The position numbers and the translations under genes were made by a program. 64,000 nucleotides of DNA from Streptomyces sp. AP-93 (GTDB taxonomy: Bacteria; Actinomycetota; Actinomycetes; Streptomycetales; Streptomycetaceae). Of this stretch, positions 61,325-64,000 are shown piece by piece. The notes below the pieces were generated by a model. The model was not told the DNA's origin. It saw only the letters and a list, made by a program, of their open reading frames with translations, and ran no database searches. The stretch lies in NCBI RefSeq assembly GCF_022808175.1, contig NZ_JALGBX010000023.1:101792-165791 (forward strand), given 5' to 3'. Position 1 is the first letter of the stretch. Every line of letters begins with the position of its first letter.

Positions 61325-62656
61325 TCAGTCCAGCCGCCCCCCTGCCGCCGGGCGGACCGCCGACGCCACCGCCTCCGCCAGCCCCGGTACGTCCGCCAGG
61401 GACAGCGCCGACACCGTCATCCGCACCGCGGGCCCCGATTCCGTCCGGAAGCGGGCCCCCGGAGCGACCGCCCAGCCCGAGCCCAGCAGGCGCGTGACCA
61501 CCGCCGTCTCCTCGGCGACGGGCACCCACACGTTCATCCCGCTCCGCCCCTGCGCGCGCACCCCGCGCCGGGCCAGCGCCGCGACCAGTCCGTCCCTGCG
61601 CTCCCCGTAGGACCGGGCGACGGCCGCGTGGTCGACCGCTCCGGCCTTCCACAGTTCCACCGTCGTGTACTGCAGCAGCCTGCTCACCCAGCCCGGGCCG
61701 AGCCGTTGCCGCCCCCGGACCCGGTCGAGGGTGACACCGTCCCCGGTCAGCACGGCGAGCCGCAGGTCCGGTGCGTACGCCTTCGCGGTGGAGCGGATCA
61801 GCACCCAGTGGCGGGTCGCCCCGCCCAGCGCGTTCAGCGGCAGGTCCACGATGCCGTGTCCGTGGTCGTCGTCGATGACCAGCACGTTCGGGTACCGGGC
61901 GAGCACGGCTCGCAGTTCCGCGGCCCGCTCCGCGCTCACCACCGCCCCGGTCGGGTTCTGCGCCCGGGCCGTCACGAGCAGCGCGCGCACCCCCTGCGCC
62001 AGCGCCCGTTCCACCGAGCCGGGCAGCGGTCCGTCGTCGTCCACGGCCATCGGCACCACCCGTAGCCCCAGCGCCGGGACGAGGTCGAGCACGCTCCCCC
62101 AGCCCGGATCCTCGACCGCCACCGCGTCCCCTGGCCGCAGGTGCGCGGCCAGGACCCGTTCGATGCCGTCCAGCGCGCCCGAGGTCACCGCCACCTCTCC
62201 GGCCGGCACCCCGTCCGCGTCGAAGGCGGCCCGGGCGAGCCGCGCCAGCTCGGGAACGACCGGGTCGCGGCCGTAGAGCGTCGGGTCCGCGGCGTACCGG
62301 CGCGCCGCGCCCGCCAGTGCGGCGTCCAGCGCGGGCAGCAGCCGCACGTCCGGGTTTCCGGAGGCGATGTCGCGCACCCCCGCCGTGACGGCCATCCGCA
62401 GTTCGTCGCGCGGTGCGGTCGCCGGGCGGGCCCGCACCCGGCTGCCGCGCCGCCCGTCGGTCTCGATGACCCCGCGCTCGCGCAGCGTGCGGTACGCGGC
62501 GGCCACGGTGTTGGGGTTCACCCCCAGCACGCCCGCGAGCTCCCGCATCGGCGGCAACAGCGCTCCCGGCGCGAGCGCGCCCGATGCGACGCCCGCTTCC
62601 ACACTCGCGGCGATTTCCGATGCGCGCCGCCCGCTGATCAGATACTCTCCTAGCAC
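61325..62656 (-). CDS. MocR-type regulator (GntR helix-turn-helix + aminotransferase domain)
   Basis: 443 residues. The GntR winged helix covers about 1-75 (LPPMRELAGVLGVNPNTVAA, YRTLRERGVIETDGRRG). The rest is a fold-type I aminotransferase domain with GNPDVRLLPAL, DDDHGHGIVDLP and the PLP Lys in RSTAKAYAPDLRL. It diverges from a PNPOx-fold gene across only 37 bases; in related Actinobacteria (PdxR type) such regulators sense PLP and control vitamin B6 genes. Confidence 0.92.
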   Translation of the reverse strand: MLGEYLISGRRASEIAASVEAGVASGALAPGALLPPMRELAGVLGVNPNTVAAAYRTLRERGVIETDGRRGSRVRARPATAPRDELRMAVTAGVRDIASGNPDVRLLPALDAALAGAARRYAADPTLYGRDPVVPELARLARAAFDADGVPAGEVAVTSGALDGIERVLAAHLRPGDAVAVEDPGWGSVLDLVPALGLRVVPMAVDDDGPLPGSVERALAQGVRALLVTARAQNPTGAVVSAERAAELRAVLARYPNVLVIDDDHGHGIVDLPLNALGGATRHWVLIRSTAKAYAPDLRLAVLTGDGVTLDRVRGRQRLGPGWVSRLLQYTTVELWKAGAVDHAAVARSYGERRDGLVAALARRGVRAQGRSGMNVWVPVAEETAVVTRLLGSGWAVAPGARFRTESGPAVRMTVSALSLADVPGLAEAVASAVRPAAGGRLD

Positions 62657-62693
62657 AAAGCCAAGTATGCACTAGTACAACGGAGTCCGCGCC

Positions 62694-63425
62694 ATGAGCG
62701 TCACGCCTGCCCCCGAGACCACCACGGAGACGTCGACGACAGCGGCCGAGACCGCACCCTCGGAGGCATCGGCCGCCGGGTACGCGCCCACCGACCGTAC
62801 CGTCCCCAGCCGGTACCGCGACCGCGCGCACTACGACCACGAGACGGTGCACTCGATACTGGACGCGGCCTACCTCTGCCACCTCGGCTTCATCCGCGAC
62901 GGCGCTCCGGTGGTCCTGCCGACCCTCTTCGGCCGGGTCGGCCAGACCCTCTACGTGCACGGATCCACGGGCTCGCGCCCGCTCCTCGCAGCCGGCAAGG
63001 CCGACCCGGGGATGCCGGTCTGCCTCACCGTGACGCACCTCGACGGCCTGGTCCTGGCCCGCTCCGCCTTCCACCACTCGCTCAACTACCGCTCGGTGGT
63101 CGTGCACGGCACCGCCTACGAGGTGACCGATCCCGAGGAACGCCGGATCGCGCTCGACGCCCTCGTCGACCAGGTCGTCCCGGGCCGCTCGGCCGACTCC
63201 CGGCCGGCGAACGCCAAGGAGCTCGCGGCCACCGCCGTGATCCGCCTGGACCTGGGCGAGGTGTCCGCCAAGGTCCGCAGCGGCGGCCCGGGCGACGACG
63301 CCGAAGACCTCGACCTGCCGTTCTGGTCGGGCGTGGTCCCGGTCGCGCCGGCGTACGGGACCCCGGTCCCGGCCTCCGACCTCGCCCCGGGCATCCCCGT
63401 CCCGGACTACATCACCGCACTCTGA
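62694..63425 (+). CDS. PNPOx-fold flavoprotein paired with the MocR regulator
   Basis: 243 residues. After a Thr/Ala-rich start, the split-barrel domain shows AYLCHLGFIRDGAPVVLPTL, FGRVGQTLYVHGSTGSRPL and FHHSLNYRSVVVHGTAYEV. Members of this subfamily occur next to MocR regulators and may act in vitamin B6 metabolism, although a true pyridoxine-phosphate oxidase activity is not proven by motifs. GGAG precedes the ATG. A candidate operator overlaps the short intergenic region with its GCACTAGTAC element. Confidence 0.85.
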   Translation: MSVTPAPETTTETSTTAAETAPSEASAAGYAPTDRTVPSRYRDRAHYDHETVHSILDAAYLCHLGFIRDGAPVVLPTLFGRVGQTLYVHGSTGSRPLLAAGKADPGMPVCLTVTHLDGLVLARSAFHHSLNYRSVVVHGTAYEVTDPEERRIALDALVDQVVPGRSADSRPANAKELAATAVIRLDLGEVSAKVRSGGPGDDAEDLDLPFWSGVVPVAPAYGTPVPASDLAPGIPVPDYITAL

Positions 63426-63432
63426 CGGCCGC

Positions 63433-63921
63433 TCATCCGGCAAGGGCGGGCCGGACCTCCGGCCCGCCCTCCTGCGCGTCCGCTTCCTGCGCGTCCGACT
63501 CCTGCGCGACCCCCTCCTGCGCGTCCGCCGGCCGCCGCGACTCGGCGGCGATCAGGGCTCCCACCGCCGTCAGCAGGAGTACGGTGCCCAGCACGACCGG
63601 CCCGGTCAGCCGCTCCCCGAGCACCAGGACGGCGATCGCCGCCGCACCGACGGGCTCGATCAGCATGATCACGGACACCGTCGCGGCCCGTACCGCGGCG
63701 GCCCCGCTGAAGTAGAGCGCGTAGGCCAGCGCGGTCGGCACGGTGGCCATGTAGGCGAGCAGCCAGAGCACCCGGACGGGCTCCGCGGCATGCGGCACAA
63801 GCCCCTCCACCAGGGCGAACGGCAAGAGGCACACCGTGCCCACCCCCACCGACCAGACGGTGGTGACCAGCGGGTCCCCGCCGGTCCCGCGCCGCCCGAG
63901 CAGCCGGGCCCGCAGGGTCAT
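63433..63921 (-). pseudogene. C-terminal half of an EamA-family transporter
   Basis: 162 residues covering only the second EamA repeat (about four to five membrane segments; YMATVPTALAYALYFSGAAA, IMLIEPVGAAAIAVLVLGER) and a tail with QEADAQEG-like repeats. The first repeat (about 150 residues) is missing. Upstream of the apparent start the sequence (63922-64000) is unrelated to transporters, so the gene was cut by a rearrangement near 63921. It might still make a half-length protein. Confidence 0.7.
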
Positions 63922-64000
63922 GGCCCAAGGCCGGGTAGTTAGCGTTTTCGCAGGTCACGCAAGGGGTGTTGGCGTCCATGCTGTAGCGGCGTAGAGGCCG
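63922..64000. other. junction sequence at the right window edge
   Basis: A less GC-rich stretch containing TAGTTAGCGTTTTCGCAGG, joined directly to the truncated transporter. It may be the border of a mobile element lying beyond the window; this cannot be decided from 79 bases. Confidence 0.35.

Noticed and set aside
61269..63443. 724-codon open frame on the minus strand
   Set aside because: It overlaps the MocR gene in another frame and the PNPOx-fold gene antisense; both real genes have conserved motifs, this one has none.

Overview
The window has the features of a high-GC actinobacterium, almost certainly a Streptomyces chromosome (probably a non-core or arm region). GC content is very high and strongly biased at third codon positions. 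GTG and TTG starts and 4-base start/stop overlaps are frequent. The gene families are typical of Streptomyces: DmdR-type iron boxes, CGNR-, HxlR- and TetR-type regulators, Tat/Sec-secreted proteases, a DyP peroxidase, a copper-radical oxidase, TerD and a MocR/PNPOx pair. There are no ribosomal RNA genes, no convincing tRNA genes, no CRISPR array and no core housekeeping operon.

Layout. 1-7.4 kb: a decayed sugar-nucleotide epimerase, a DoxX protein, then a tight unassigned operon (DoxD-like membrane protein, small membrane protein, acyl-CoA-dehydrogenase-like flavoprotein, periplasmic-binding-protein-like protein without a signal peptide, and a radical SAM enzyme with a TusA-like N-terminus), followed by an AlkC-like DNA glycosylase and a divergent CGNR-regulated small gene. 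7.4-12.8 kb: IS982-type and 2OG-oxygenase debris, then a divergent pair of a DyP peroxidase carrying four C-terminal repeats and a secreted copper-radical oxidase with an intact active site. 13-21 kb: two alpha/beta hydrolases (one frameshifted), a DUF1326/DUF1326/DUF2182 group, and a copper locus in which CopA and its MerR regulator are decayed while a TauE-cupredoxin fusion and a CopZ-like protein are intact. 21-27 kb: an HxlR/berberine-bridge-like oxidase pair and a persulfide-type locus (ArsR-rhodanese regulator divergent from an MBL-double-rhodanese protein and an MFS transporter).

27-38.8 kb is an iron island: an Fbp/Fut-type Fe(III) ABC transporter, a heme-type bacterioferritin, a Fec-type siderophore ABC transporter, a (2Fe-2S) FhuF-like reductase, an EfeO-cupredoxin remnant, and a two-gene unit of a His-rich P19/Tp34-like lipoprotein plus a multi-spanning membrane protein. 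Five DmdR/DtxR-like iron boxes lie in front of these units. No siderophore synthesis genes are present, so the island is built for uptake, release and storage.

39-46 kb holds a class A beta-lactamase, remnants of a SigK/RskA pair and of an exonuclease-BRCT protein, TerD, a BlaI regulator with a broken M56 partner, and a TetR-regulated serine hydrolase. 45.5-56.7 kb is an envelope/secretion block: an OmpR-type two-component system followed by a secreted S33 peptidase and a putative lipoprotein metallopeptidase, a PhoX-like phosphatase, a NarL-type two-component system, a shattered S33 peptidase and an intact trypsin-like protease. 57-64 kb has a small membrane protein, an MMPL remnant, an isochorismatase-fold protein lacking the catalytic Cys, a PNPOx-fold protein, a LysR/EamA pair, a MocR/PNPOx pair and a truncated EamA transporter.

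Two themes run through the window. First, it contains about a dozen pseudogenes and mobile-element remnants, which indicates a region of active gene loss and turnover. Second, in-frame hexanucleotide repeats recur in or beside unrelated genes. The strongest candidate for an undescribed system is the five-gene cluster at 1365-5318; the iron-boxed lipoprotein/membrane pair at 37622-38794 and the DyP-repeat/copper-oxidase pair are next.
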